From an uncultured Chloroflexota bacterium (GTDB lineage: Bacteria; Chloroflexota; Dehalococcoidia; GIF9; AB-539-J10), in the NCBI GenBank assembly GCA_903884455.1, contig CAISEW010000005.1:1-64000 (forward strand): a stretch of 64,000 nt of DNA, in the 5' to 3' direction. Both the position numbers and the translations under genes were made by a program. The notes under the pieces are model-generated. The model ran no database searches and was not told the origin of the DNA. It worked only from the letters and a program-made list of their open reading frames with translations. This document shows positions 6,162 to 15,402 of the stretch, one piece after another. Numbering within the stretch: the stretch's first letter is position 1; every line of letters starts with the position of its first letter.

Positions 6162-7940
6162 ATGAGTAAAAGAGTTTCAAAAGTGGGCTGGATAATCATG
6201 GCTGCTTTGTTATGCGTTTCTCTTGCCATATTGCCAGCCTGTGGTGGTGGTGGGGCGATACCATACAAGAACCCCGGTGTCTTTGTCCAGCAGACCATCG
6301 GAAGGATCGACTCCCTTGACCCGTGCTACTGCTACGACACCGCTAGCGGTGAGCAGATTTACTATATGTATGAGGGGCTACTGGGTTATAATGGCACTAG
6401 CACCGACACGTTCGTGGGGCTTATGGCCACAGACTATTATTGGGTCAACAGCACGTCACTACGCTTCAATATCCGTCCGGGCGTAAGATTCTCAAACGGC
6501 GACAATATGACCGTTGCAGATGTGGAATACTCGTTTGAACGGGCGATGGTTGAGGACCCGGATTATGGGCCTGTCTGGATGTTTTATTTCCCGCTGCTGG
6601 ATACCTACGGCAGCCGTAATTCGACCGGTAATATTACGATTACTTCCGCCGAAATCGACCATGCAGTGGAGGTAGTTAACAGCACTTGCATCGAGTTTAA
6701 CTTCGTTCGCCCCTTTCCAGCTACCACTTGGTACCAGATCGTGTGCGGCTCCTGGGGTTCGATTGTAGATAAGGCATATTGCGTCGCTCACGGCGACTGG
6801 CCTGGCAGCTGGGGCAATTGGACACTTTATAACAACCCGGCACAGACGAACCTTGTACTCCAAAGTAGAGCCATGGGTACAGGGCCCTGGGCACTTGACA
6901 CCTGGACCCCACCCGGTGAGATCAAGCTGGTGAAAAACGATTACTACTGGAACGCCGGTGTGCACGCTGTGCCCTTTGATAGGGTCCTCACCCAGTTCGT
7001 CGACTCATGGCCTAGCCGAAAACTGGCACTCTTGGCCGGAGATTGTGACATTGCCTATTGTCCGCGGACGAACATCGCTGACCTCGCAGGTGTTGCGGAC
7101 GTCAACGCCGTCAGTGGTCTGCCTGAGCTTACTATTGATTCCTTCTACTTTAATCAGAACATAACGAGCACCACCACCTATGCTGGCAGTAAAACACTTG
7201 ACGGCAACGGCATCTCCTTGGACTTCTTCTCTGACATAAACGTGCGCAAAGGCTTTACTTATGCCTTCGACTGGGCTACCTATATCGCGCAGGCCATGCA
7301 GGGCGAGGCTACGCAGAGGGGCTCACCATTTGTTTATGGCCTCCCGTACTTCAACCCGGCTGCTAATATGTATAGCAAGAATCTAACGCTGGCTAAGTAC
7401 TATCTCGAGCACTCCGCCTGGGGTAACCTCACGGCTATTGGATTCAAATTCACTTTAATCTACAACACCGGTAACCTGGTGCGTAAGACTGCCTGCGAGA
7501 TTCTGGCTAATAACCTGTTCGCTATCAGCCCCAACTTTCAGGTCGCCGTCCTGGCGAAAGACTGGTCGAGTACAATGTCACTTATAAGAGGCAGGACGTG
7601 GGTTATGTTCCAGATAGGCTGGCTGCCCGACTATGCCGACCCCGACAATTATGCAGTTCCTTATATGCACAGTCAGGGTACATTCTCCGGACCCGCTTCC
7701 TTCAACAACGCCACCGTCGACGCCCTGATTGCGGAGGGCGCAATTTCTACCAATACCACACGGCGGCAGGAAATCTACTATGCGCTGCAGCAGGCCTGGT
7801 ACGATCAGCTCCCTGGCATCATTCTGGCTCAGCCGCTGGGCAGGCGCTTCTTCACCAAGTATATAAGTGGCTTTGAGTTTAACCCGACAACATGTGGCCA
7901 GCCCGGCAATCTGTATTACATGAGCAAGTCAGAGTCCTAA
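6162..7940 (+). CDS. Oligopeptide/dipeptide ABC importer, substrate-binding lipoprotein
   Basis: A 592-aa family 5 extracellular solute-binding protein. The N-terminus has KR, a hydrophobic stretch and a lipobox LPAC with Cys27, so it is predicted to be a lipid-anchored exported protein. The mature part has the family signature around LRFNIRPGVRFSNGDNMTVADVEYSFERA (positions about 88-116). Many N-x-S/T and small aromatic residues occur in the lobes. It heads a five-gene operon with two permeases and two ATPases; a strong hairpin follows it. The ligand may be peptides, but this family also carries nickel, sugars and opines, so substrate is open. Confidence 0.9.
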   Translation: MSKRVSKVGWIIMAALLCVSLAILPACGGGGAIPYKNPGVFVQQTIGRIDSLDPCYCYDTASGEQIYYMYEGLLGYNGTSTDTFVGLMATDYYWVNSTSLRFNIRPGVRFSNGDNMTVADVEYSFERAMVEDPDYGPVWMFYFPLLDTYGSRNSTGNITITSAEIDHAVEVVNSTCIEFNFVRPFPATTWYQIVCGSWGSIVDKAYCVAHGDWPGSWGNWTLYNNPAQTNLVLQSRAMGTGPWALDTWTPPGEIKLVKNDYYWNAGVHAVPFDRVLTQFVDSWPSRKLALLAGDCDIAYCPRTNIADLAGVADVNAVSGLPELTIDSFYFNQNITSTTTYAGSKTLDGNGISLDFFSDINVRKGFTYAFDWATYIAQAMQGEATQRGSPFVYGLPYFNPAANMYSKNLTLAKYYLEHSAWGNLTAIGFKFTLIYNTGNLVRKTACEILANNLFAISPNFQVAVLAKDWSSTMSLIRGRTWVMFQIGWLPDYADPDNYAVPYMHSQGTFSGPASFNNATVDALIAEGAISTNTTRRQEIYYALQQAWYDQLPGIILAQPLGRRFFTKYISGFEFNPTTCGQPGNLYYMSKSES

Positions 7941-7990
7941 CAAAGGGCTAGTCTTGCAGAGCGCCCGATGGGCGCGATGAGATAAATCTG

Positions 7991-8018
7991 GAGACCCCCG
8001 CTTGCCAGCGGGGGTCTC
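7991..8018 (+). terminator. Intra-operon hairpin between binding protein and permease genes
   Basis: GAGACCCCCGCT and AGCGGGGGTCTC form a perfect 12-bp stem with a TGCC loop. There is no long T-run (TCTATGG follows), so it more likely stabilises the upstream message or partly attenuates, giving more binding protein than permease. Confidence 0.7.
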
Positions 8019-8039
8019 TCTATGGTATAAAGGGGCGAT

Positions 8040-9086
8040 TTGGAACTAAGGTCTTATATCATCCGCCGTGTGCTTCTTCTTATCCCGGTCCTTATCGGGG
8101 TGACTTTGTTTATCTTCGGCATTACCATGCTCTTTCCCCCTGCACAGCGTGCGACTCTTTATGTCACTAACATGAGGCAGCTGTCTGACCTGCCGGCTAT
8201 CATTCAGAAGTATGGTCTTGATAAACCGTTCTTCGTGCAGTACGGCACCTGGCTCAACCAGGTACTCCACGGTAATCTGGGCTGGTCGCGAGCGATCTCT
8301 ATGCCTGTTGCGCAGGCTATCCCGCATCTCCTGCCGGCTACGCTGGAACTGGCTATATTCGCAGTGCCGCTTATCGTTCTGGTTGGCATTTTCTTAGGTA
8401 CTAAGGCCGCCACCCACAAAGACAAGCCTCTTGACCACGGTACACGGGTAGTAGCCATCCTGGGCTGGTCGCTGCCCAGCTTCTGGCTGGGGCTGGTACT
8501 GATGATGATTTTCTACGGCTACTTCTCCGGCCTTCTACCGCCTGGCCGGCTCGGTGTTCAGATGGATATTTTAGTTGACTCGGCCGCGTTTATACGCTAC
8601 ACTCATATCAACACTATTGACGCCATCCTCAATCTTAACGGGCCGGTTCTTCTGGACGCCTTAAGACACCTCATCTTGCCGGTGATGACCCTTTCAGTGA
8701 TCAACATGGCCTTTATCATGAGACTGATGCGCTCCAGCATGCTGGAGTCTCTGGGCAAGGGATACATCCTCACCGCCAGGGCCAAGGGACTTGCTGAAAA
8801 AGTTGTGGTCAATAAGCATGCCCGCCGCAATGCCCTCATCCCAGTGATAACTGTATCGGGCTATCTATTTGCCGGCCTGGCGAGCGGTGCTGTTATCACC
8901 GAGACCATCTTCAGCTTTAAGGGCATCGGCTGGTGGGCCTGGCAGGCGGCGGTTATGTTGGACATACCATCAGTTTTGGCTTTTGCCCTGTTCACTGCCA
9001 CCCTGTTTGTCGTCATCAACTTACTGGTGGATATCCTCTACACACGTGTTGACCCGCGAGTGAGATTAGGAGGAGCAGTGCAATGA
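8040..9086 (+). CDS. Oligopeptide/dipeptide ABC importer, permease 1 (DppB/OppB type)
   Basis: A 348-aa permease with a TTG start; its N-terminus MELRSYIIRRVLLLIPVLIGV is the usual opening of OppB/DppB proteins (positive residues, then first helix). About six membrane segments follow, with the cytoplasmic EAA loop around residues 240-262 (TARAKGLAEKVVVNKHARRN), where the ATPase docks. The last bases overlap the next gene in ATGA. It forms the membrane channel with the second permease. Confidence 0.9.
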   Translation: MELRSYIIRRVLLLIPVLIGVTLFIFGITMLFPPAQRATLYVTNMRQLSDLPAIIQKYGLDKPFFVQYGTWLNQVLHGNLGWSRAISMPVAQAIPHLLPATLELAIFAVPLIVLVGIFLGTKAATHKDKPLDHGTRVVAILGWSLPSFWLGLVLMMIFYGYFSGLLPPGRLGVQMDILVDSAAFIRYTHINTIDAILNLNGPVLLDALRHLILPVMTLSVINMAFIMRLMRSSMLESLGKGYILTARAKGLAEKVVVNKHARRNALIPVITVSGYLFAGLASGAVITETIFSFKGIGWWAWQAAVMLDIPSVLAFALFTATLFVVINLLVDILYTRVDPRVRLGGAVQ

Positions 9087-9970
9087 GTGACTGGAGATTT
9101 ACAGCACGGCAGCTTGCTAAGAACCCGCTTTCGCTGACGGGAGTCGTGATCATTGCCATCTTTATCATCATTGCCATCTTCGCTCCTCTTATTGCTCCCA
9201 CACCGGCAGGTCAACTAAACTCCTATATGATACCCCGTGATGGTTACTGGGCAGAACCGCAACCTCCCAGCGCGGCGCATATCTTGGGCACCACCCAGGG
9301 GCAGTACGATATCTTCTACGGGGTTGTCTGGGGCGCTCGCTCTGCGTTTCGTGTGGCATTGGTGGTGATGTCCATTACACTTCTCATCGGGATCGTACTG
9401 GGTAGCCTGGCTGGCTACTTTGGCGGGGTTCTGGACGAGATTCTCATGCGCATCACCGATATCTTCCTGGCCTTCCCCTGGCTAATTCTGGCTATGGCGC
9501 TCGTCGTTGTCTTGGGGCCCGGCCTGAAGAGTGTTATGATTGCTCTTATCGTGGTCTGGTGGCCTTCCTATGCGCGGCTCATCCGCGGCGACATACTCCA
9601 GGTGCGTGAAGAAGACTATGTCGAGGCTGCTCGCGGCCTCGGGGCCTCGAGCGGGCGGGTCATAATCCGCCATGTGCTGCCCAACGCCATCTACCCCGCA
9701 CTTATCATGGCTTCACTGGACATCGGAGCAGTGGTCCTGTCGGCGGCAGCGCTGAGCTTCCTTGGTCTGGGTGCCCCTGAAGGTTACGCCGACTGGGGGC
9801 AAATGACCCAGTTCGCCCAAAACTGGATTGTAGGGCCACTGGATAACCCTTTGAAGTACTGGTATGCGGTCATCATTCCCGGCCTGTTCATCCTCTTTTT
9901 TGTGCTGGGCTGGAATCTTCTCGGGGATGCCTTCAGGGATATTTTTGATCCGAGGTTGGCGAGGCGCTAG
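9083..9970 (+). CDS. Oligopeptide/dipeptide ABC importer, permease 2 (DppC/OppC type)
   Basis: A 295-aa permease starting inside the end of the previous gene. Residues 8-40 form the first helix (LAKNPLSLTGVVIIAIFIII), followed by a periplasmic stretch with HILGTTQGQYDIF, the usual OppC motif (HxLGTDxxGRD) with D and R replaced. The EAA loop reads EAARGLGASSGRVIIRHVLP near residues 182-201. It pairs with the first permease; the stop codon abuts the next start. Confidence 0.9.
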   Translation: MSDWRFTARQLAKNPLSLTGVVIIAIFIIIAIFAPLIAPTPAGQLNSYMIPRDGYWAEPQPPSAAHILGTTQGQYDIFYGVVWGARSAFRVALVVMSITLLIGIVLGSLAGYFGGVLDEILMRITDIFLAFPWLILAMALVVVLGPGLKSVMIALIVVWWPSYARLIRGDILQVREEDYVEAARGLGASSGRVIIRHVLPNAIYPALIMASLDIGAVVLSAAALSFLGLGAPEGYADWGQMTQFAQNWIVGPLDNPLKYWYAVIIPGLFILFFVLGWNLLGDAFRDIFDPRLARR

Positions 9971-11128
9971 ATGGAAGACCTTGTCAGGATAAGAGACCTC
10001 ACTGTCAGGTTTCACACTTATGAGGGCGTCGTTTACGCTATCGATGACCTGGACCTGGACATCAGACAGGGAGAGACGCTGGGGATAGTGGGCGAGACCG
10101 GTTCGGGAAAGACCATGACTGCCCTGGCTATCCTGCGCCTTATCCCCTACCCCGGTAGAATAGAATCGGGGAGCATCGTCTTCTTTGACAAAGGCCTCCG
10201 TAGTGAACTTGAGCTGCTGAAATTGAGCGAGGATAAGATGAGGTCCATTCGCGGCTGCAAAATATCCATGGTGTTCCAGGAGCCGGGGTCTGCCTTAAAC
10301 CCCGTGTATACTATCGGTGATCAGATCTCCGAAGTCTACCTACTTCACCAGCGACAGGAGCTCGGCCGCCAGGCAAAGCGACGAATAGACAGCCTGCTCG
10401 GCAACGGAGGCACCCTTGCCGCTAGCATCAAGAGGCCTTTCTGGCGCTGGCAGAGCAGGCTTTACAACAAGATAGCCGAGGGATCTAATCCCCTTGAGCC
10501 TCGCATCTTGAGTCATATCCCGTTGTTCAGGCGGCTTCTTTGGCGGCTAAAAGATGAGGCTGGGTTGCTCACGGTTAGTATGCTGAAGGATGTGGAGATC
10601 CCCGACCCGGACCGCGTGGCTGGTCGCTACCCGCACGAACTCTCGGGGGGTATGAAACAGCGGGCGGTGATTGCCATGGCACTGGCCTGCTCTCCGGAGC
10701 TCCTCATAGCCGATGAGCCGACTACATCACTTGATGTCACGATTCAGGCGCAGATGCTGGAGCTCTTCCGCCGGATTAAGGCGGACAGAGGAGCCTCCGT
10801 TCTCTTTATTACTCACAACCTGGGAGTGGCCGCGGAAGTCTGTGACCGGGTGGCGGTTATGTATGCCGGCAGGCTCTGCGAGGTAGCCGGCGTCGAGGAG
10901 ATATTCCTCCACCCCATGCATCCTTATACCAAGGCTTTACTGGAAGCCGTTCCTATGCCGGGGAAAGAACTGCAGACCATCCCCGGGGCACTGGCTGACG
11001 CGTTCAACCCGCCGCCAGGTTGCCGCTTTCACCCGCGGTGTCCCAGCGCCATGCCGACGTGCCAGCACGAGAGGCCTAAACTTAAGGAGGTCGCCAAGGA
11101 CCATATGGTCGCCTGTTATCTTTACTAA
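9971..11128 (+). CDS. Oligopeptide/dipeptide ABC importer, ATPase 1 (DppD/OppD type)
   Basis: A 385-aa ABC ATPase: Walker A GETGSGKT (about 36-43), Q-loop VFQEPGSALNP, signature LSGGMKQR, Walker B LLIADEPTTSLD and H-loop ITHNL. The C-terminus has the oligopeptide transporter tail PPGCRFHPRCPSAMPTC. Compared with ordinary DppD there is an extra segment of roughly 50 residues between the Q-loop and the signature (around 125-190, rich in Arg and Trp). It works as a heterodimer with the next product. Confidence 0.9.
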   Translation: MEDLVRIRDLTVRFHTYEGVVYAIDDLDLDIRQGETLGIVGETGSGKTMTALAILRLIPYPGRIESGSIVFFDKGLRSELELLKLSEDKMRSIRGCKISMVFQEPGSALNPVYTIGDQISEVYLLHQRQELGRQAKRRIDSLLGNGGTLAASIKRPFWRWQSRLYNKIAEGSNPLEPRILSHIPLFRRLLWRLKDEAGLLTVSMLKDVEIPDPDRVAGRYPHELSGGMKQRAVIAMALACSPELLIADEPTTSLDVTIQAQMLELFRRIKADRGASVLFITHNLGVAAEVCDRVAVMYAGRLCEVAGVEEIFLHPMHPYTKALLEAVPMPGKELQTIPGALADAFNPPPGCRFHPRCPSAMPTCQHERPKLKEVAKDHMVACYLY

Positions 11129-11131
11129 TTT

Positions 11132-12178
11132 ATGGACACCTTAGTTGATATCAGAAGATTGAAGAAACACTTCCCAATACTCGGGGGTGTTTTGAGAAGA
11201 CCGGTGGGAGCAGTCAAGGCGGTGGATGGTGTCAGCCTGGCGATTAAGCGGGGGCAATGGCTGGGGCTTGTCGGCGAATCGGGCTGTGGCAAGACGACAC
11301 TGGCCAAGACACTTATCCGTCTCTGGAAACCAACCAGCGGCCATATTTATTTTGATGTTCCCGATGTGGTGAAAGCGGAGATAGAAATGTTGGAGTCACA
11401 GGACAAGAACGGTAGTAAGCTGAACTCTCTTCTCAAGGAGAATGATCTAGGGACCTTTTCCAGTAGCAGGGTCCGCTCATTTCATCGCCGTGCCCAGCTT
11501 GTCCACCAAGACCCCTTTACCTCCCTTAATCCACGCATGAAGATAAAGAATATAGTTGCTGAGCCGCTGAAGATACACCATGTCCTGTCCGGCCACGCAG
11601 TCGAGACGGCGGTCGAGGAGCTATTGGACAAGGTTGGTCTAAGCTCAGGGCAACTGGAGCGCTATCCCCACCAATTTAGCGGCGGTCAGCGCCAGCGCAT
11701 CGCCATCGCTCGCGCCCTGGCTACGAAACCGGAGTTCATCGCATTTGATGAACCGACTTCTGCCCTGGACGTCTCTGTCCAGGCCCAGATTCTCAACCTT
11801 TTAAAGGATCTCAAGAGAGAATTCGGCCTCACTTATCTCTACATCACCCATGAGCTTTTGATTGCCGAGAGTGTCTGCGATTATATCGCTGTGATGTACG
11901 TGGGTAAGGTGGTGGAGATGGGGAAGCCGGAGGAGATATTTCACACACCACGTCATCCCTATTCCCAGTCCCTGATAGCGGCAACGCCAGTCCCTGATCC
12001 TACGAGAAGGGTCGGTCGCATTGTCCTTCCTGGTGAGGTACCCAGCCCAGCCAATCCACCACCCGGCTGTCATTTCAACCCCAGGTGTTCTCGGGCCAGC
12101 GACGAGTGCCGGGAATTTGAGCCAGAGCTCAAGCTTATTAGCAACGACCACTACGTTGCCTGCTTTTATCCTCTGTAA
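11132..12178 (+). CDS. Oligopeptide/dipeptide ABC importer, ATPase 2 (DppF/OppF type)
   Basis: A 348-aa ABC ATPase beginning 3 bp after the previous stop. Walker A GESGCGKT, Q-loop VHQDPFTSLNP, signature FSGGQRQR, Walker B IAFDEPTSALD and H-loop ITHEL are intact; the tail carries PPGCHFNPRCSRASDEC. An insertion of about 40 residues sits between Walker A and the Q-loop (EIEMLESQDKNGSKLNSLL). As the last gene of the importer operon it completes the ATPase pair. Confidence 0.9.
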   Translation: MDTLVDIRRLKKHFPILGGVLRRPVGAVKAVDGVSLAIKRGQWLGLVGESGCGKTTLAKTLIRLWKPTSGHIYFDVPDVVKAEIEMLESQDKNGSKLNSLLKENDLGTFSSSRVRSFHRRAQLVHQDPFTSLNPRMKIKNIVAEPLKIHHVLSGHAVETAVEELLDKVGLSSGQLERYPHQFSGGQRQRIAIARALATKPEFIAFDEPTSALDVSVQAQILNLLKDLKREFGLTYLYITHELLIAESVCDYIAVMYVGKVVEMGKPEEIFHTPRHPYSQSLIAATPVPDPTRRVGRIVLPGEVPSPANPPPGCHFNPRCSRASDECREFEPELKLISNDHYVACFYPL

Positions 12179-12532
12179 ACCGCCTTCCTCTCCAGCTATG
12201 TTTATTTACCTAATATATCCCGGTATATCTCACGGGTTTGCTAACTGGTGTTTGTTTTCTCCTAGTTGTGTATATGGATTGACATGCTGGATCTCAACCT
12301 CCTCTATCATTATTTGTCGGTTTAAACCCAGTGCCTGAGAAAAAATCAGGGTGTCAAAATGGCTCATTTCACCTCCTTTCCTATTTATTTTTACCCTCCA
12401 TAACTTTTAATCAGGGTGTCACAGGTTCGAATCCTGTACGGCTCACTCTCTATTTCCCTGGTCAATATAGTTATACGACATCCTGGTCAGACTGATCAGC
12501 CCCATTTCAAGGGCATTGACTAAGGTGTTACA
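12179..12532. other. Gene-free stretch with two copies of the tRNA-Lys core
   Basis: No gene is visible. The stretch holds the 12-bp core AATCAGGGTGTC at 12344-12355 and the tRNA-Lys 3' fragment at 12404-12445, about 90 bp before an excisionase-like HTH gene. It looks like one boundary of an integrated segment. Confidence 0.6.
12404..12445 (+). pseudogene. 3' fragment of a tRNA-Lys(UUU) gene without CCA
   Basis: The fragment carries the loop CTTTTAA, TCAGG GTGTC, a perfect T-arm ACAGG TTCGAAT CCTGT (12421-12437), ACGGCTC and A. The following CTC means no encoded CCA. There is no 5' half upstream. It shares the first 17 bp exactly with the fragment at 1781 but has a different T-arm, so the two derive from different tRNA-Lys copies or from exchange inside the anticodon arm. 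Confidence 0.75.
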
Positions 12533-12880
12533 ATGTTCTTAATGAAGGGCTATACACTAAGAGAGGCTGCCGAGGCTTTAGGGGTCTCAATAGTTACCAT
12601 CCGTCGCTATATCAAGTCTGGCAAGCTCAAAGCCAGGCTAGTCCCTTCCAAGTTCGGAGAGTCATACATTATCGAAGACCTACCCCTGCCCACTAAGCCG
12701 TTATCAGATAACACCTTATCAACCCAACCCCTTATCAGTAGAATAGAGCAACTATCCCAGGAAGTCGGCTATTGGAAAGCTAAAGCAGAATTGCTTCAGG
12801 AACGATTATTGCTTCTAGAAGCCCCTAAGCAGACCCCTAAGCAAAAGTGGTGGCAAAGATTGTTCAGGCCTTGGCAGTGA
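12533..12880 (+). CDS. MerR/excisionase-like HTH protein with coiled-coil tail
   Basis: The 115-aa product starts with a short winged HTH (GYTLREAAEALGVSIVTIRR, then KSGKLKARLVPSKFGESYII), the helix-turn-helix-17/excisionase pattern. After a Pro/Ser linker, residues 70-98 form a likely coiled coil (SRIEQLSQEVGYWKAKAELL), and the tail is Lys/Trp rich. Position next to the tRNA-Lys fragment fits a recombination directionality factor or a plasmid-type regulator, but no integrase is nearby. ATG at residue 4 is an alternative start. Confidence 0.6.
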   Translation: MFLMKGYTLREAAEALGVSIVTIRRYIKSGKLKARLVPSKFGESYIIEDLPLPTKPLSDNTLSTQPLISRIEQLSQEVGYWKAKAELLQERLLLLEAPKQTPKQKWWQRLFRPWQ

Positions 12881-13087
12881 ATAGACAAGGCTGTCTCAAT
12901 CTAATTCCGTCACTACATCTCTTACTTTACAACGCCTTTTGCTAACATTTTTGCTAACGAACTTTTCACCATCAAAAACTAAAAGTTACTTAGCGGTATA
13001 AATCACAGCTACCCAGCCTCTTTTTGTGGAAGGAAGGAAAAACACTAGATGTTTCGGTAGAAAGGGCATAATGTTAAAATTAGTTAT

Positions 13088-14068
13088 ATGCCAGCGAATC
13101 TACCGCCACAGTATTTTGAGGCTGAGAAGAGATACAGGTCAGCCAGGGAGCCAGAGGAGAAGATTGCGGCTCTAGAAGCTATGCTCGCCATTATGCCCCA
13201 CCATAAAGGCACCGATAAGCTCCATGCCGTGCTAAGACAGAAGATTGCCAAGTTTTCCCAGGAGGCAGAAAAAAAGTACGCCACAGCCAGGAGAACAGGA
13301 TTCTATATTGATCGGGAGGGTGCCGGACAGGTAATGTTAGTAGGGCCGGCCAATGCCGGGAAATCCCAGCTGCTGGCGGCGGTAACCGAGGCCATTCCTG
13401 AGATAGCTGAATATCCCTTCACGACTAAAACCCCTATGCCGGGTATGATGAAGTTTGAAGATATTCAAATACAACTGGTAGATACGCCGCCCATCGGGCA
13501 CAAAGAAGTGAGAATACTATTAGCAAATGCCCTGAGAAACGCTGACCTCATTGCTATTGTAATAGATTTATCCCTGGAGCCAATAAGTCAGGTAGAGGCA
13601 GCTCTTCAAGGGCTAAGAGAAGCCAGAATAGAGCCCTTAACAGATGATGGTACACAACCAACTCCGGGAAGTTATTCCAGCAGGATGTTGATCGTGGGAA
13701 ACAAGAATGAGCTGGCAGGTTCAAACAGGAATTGGGAGCGCTTGCATTCACAATATGCCAAGTTGTTTCCCCTGGTTTCCATTTCAGCCAGGGAAGGTCG
13801 CGGCTTGGAGGAGTTCAAAAGAGCAGTTTATCAAGCCTTGAATATAATCCGGGTTTATACCAAGACCCCCGGCAGCAAGGCCGACCTGACTGACCCCATG
13901 GTACTGGAGAAGGGCAGCACACTGGAAGAAGCTGCTGAAAGCCTCCATAAGGACTTCTATCAGAATTTGAAGTATGCTGTAGTTTGGGGCTCAGGAAAGT
14001 ATGATGGGCAGAGGGTTAGCAAGGGACATGTCCTTCAAGATGGCGACATAGTCGAGTTTCATATCTAA
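13088..14068 (+). CDS. Obg/DRG-type GTPase with C-terminal TGS domain
   Basis: A 326-aa protein with an N-terminal helical region (1-75), a G domain and a TGS domain. G1 is GPANAGKS (about 85-92), G2 lies in YPFTTKTPMPGM, G3 is DTPP, and G4 is NKNE, a variant of NKxD. The C-terminal 70 residues (RVYTKTPG ... VSKGHVLQDGDIVEFHI) are a TGS fold, as in DRG and YchF-like proteins, which bind ribosomes or RNA. Replacement of the G4 Asp by Glu may change nucleotide specificity. It appears to be a single-gene unit. Confidence 0.85.
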   Translation: MPANLPPQYFEAEKRYRSAREPEEKIAALEAMLAIMPHHKGTDKLHAVLRQKIAKFSQEAEKKYATARRTGFYIDREGAGQVMLVGPANAGKSQLLAAVTEAIPEIAEYPFTTKTPMPGMMKFEDIQIQLVDTPPIGHKEVRILLANALRNADLIAIVIDLSLEPISQVEAALQGLREARIEPLTDDGTQPTPGSYSSRMLIVGNKNELAGSNRNWERLHSQYAKLFPLVSISAREGRGLEEFKRAVYQALNIIRVYTKTPGSKADLTDPMVLEKGSTLEEAAESLHKDFYQNLKYAVVWGSGKYDGQRVSKGHVLQDGDIVEFHI

Positions 14069-14144
14069 ACAAACCCCAAAAAGTGGCAAGGACCCCTGAG
14101 CGGAGTGAGAACACTGCTGGCTTTTATTACAGTCTGACTTAAAC

Positions 14145-15254
14145 TTACGCCAGAACCTTTTTCGGGACTTTCCTGAGGACAGTTTCTGCTTCTTTGATGA
14201 TCTCCTGCACTAAATCGTTAACCTTGGGCATATCTTTAATTCGCTGAGCCACTTCACCGGCAGCCATAAGCGCTTTTTCTTTATTTCCTTCATAGACAGC
14301 TTTGATGGATTCAATCTCAAAATTAGTCAACATATCAGCCGTGGAGTAATCCTCTGGGATTCCCAGAAAAACACCGGGGGATTTCTGGAGGGTGTTTCTG
14401 GCATGTTCGCTACTGCGTGGCGTTTTCAGCCACCGGGCCGGTCCGACAAAGCCGCGGGCTACGAGTGTGCCTCTATCTTCCGCAACCACGACACCTTCCT
14501 TCCATATCTGAGGAAAATCGCTTTCCTGCGTTGCCAGAAAACGAGTCCCTATCTGGGCTCCGTCTGCCCCTAAAATTAGCGCCGCTGCCAGCGTCCGGCC
14601 ATCACAAAAGCCACCGGCGCCGGCGACCAGGGTATTATCGTCTGAGACTGCATCTACAACAGCCGGGAGTAGAACCATTGAGTGAACAGGTTCCCAGGAG
14701 ATGTGGAAACCTCCTTCATGACCAGAAGCTACTATCACGTCAACGCCGGCTTTCTTGCAACGCAAGGCAGCCCTCACCGAGGGTACGACGTGAATCCAGG
14801 TGAATCCAGCGCCTTTTATTTTTTCTGCCCAGCCTACAGGGTCGCCAGCAGACGTAAAGATAACTTTGAAGTGGTCTTTCATATCGTGGTTCTCCTGACG
14901 GACCCTGATAGCCGTATCAATCAGTACGCGCGAATATTGGATAACTTCTGCTGAGACCATCACATTGATGCCGAAAACGCCGGCTTTATCTTTGACTAGC
15001 CTGTTTGTGCGCTTCAGTACTTTTTCCAGGGCTGTAGCCATATCATCCTCGGACTTAGCCTCTCCTGTTTCGACAAAGGCTTTGTAAATCCAGGGTTGTC
15101 TTTCTTTTTCAAAAAGGCCACTCGTGGAAAGCAATCCGAGGACGCCTGCGCTGGCTGTAGCAACACAAAGGTTGTTGTTGCTGAAGGGACCCATCCCTGC
15201 CTGTATAATTGGATATTTGATTCCGAGCCGGTCACACAATCTTGATTTAATCAT
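14145..15254 (-). CDS. NPD/FabK-like FMN-dependent oxidoreductase
   Basis: A 369-aa TIM-barrel flavoprotein: N-terminus LGIKYPIIQAGMGPFSNNNL, central GVDVIVASGHEGGFH and the FMN-phosphate loop LILGADGAQIGTRFLATQES. These are the hallmarks of the nitronate monooxygenase / FabK enoyl-ACP reductase family. The His of VASGHEGGFH is the conserved catalytic-site position in nitronate monooxygenases. Which reaction it performs is uncertain; the fatty-acid operon in this window has its own FabL-like enoyl reductase. Its promoter is at 15285-15313. Confidence 0.8.
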   Translation of the reverse strand: MIKSRLCDRLGIKYPIIQAGMGPFSNNNLCVATASAGVLGLLSTSGLFEKERQPWIYKAFVETGEAKSEDDMATALEKVLKRTNRLVKDKAGVFGINVMVSAEVIQYSRVLIDTAIRVRQENHDMKDHFKVIFTSAGDPVGWAEKIKGAGFTWIHVVPSVRAALRCKKAGVDVIVASGHEGGFHISWEPVHSMVLLPAVVDAVSDDNTLVAGAGGFCDGRTLAAALILGADGAQIGTRFLATQESDFPQIWKEGVVVAEDRGTLVARGFVGPARWLKTPRSSEHARNTLQKSPGVFLGIPEDYSTADMLTNFEIESIKAVYEGNKEKALMAAGEVAQRIKDMPKVNDLVQEIIKEAETVLRKVPKKVLA

Positions 15255-15284
15255 AGAGCCACCTCTTTATTTTTTAATCACAAC

Positions 15285-15313
15285 ATTATAGATATGGCAT
15301 TGCTGCGGGTCAA
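15285..15313 (-). promoter_or_regulatory. Promoter of the NPD/FabK-like gene
   Basis: On the minus strand TTGACC (15313-15308), 17 bp and TATAAT (15290-15285) give one mismatch in twelve. Start of transcription near 15279 leaves a 25-nt leader with AGAGGTGGC ahead of the ATG at 15254. Confidence 0.7.
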
Positions 15314-15402
15314 AATAATGGCATTTAGTTAGGGAGAAACTCACCCGGTTAGATTTTATCTTTCCCAAAATTCCCCCCATTTTGTATTATAGCGTAAAAT
15401 TC

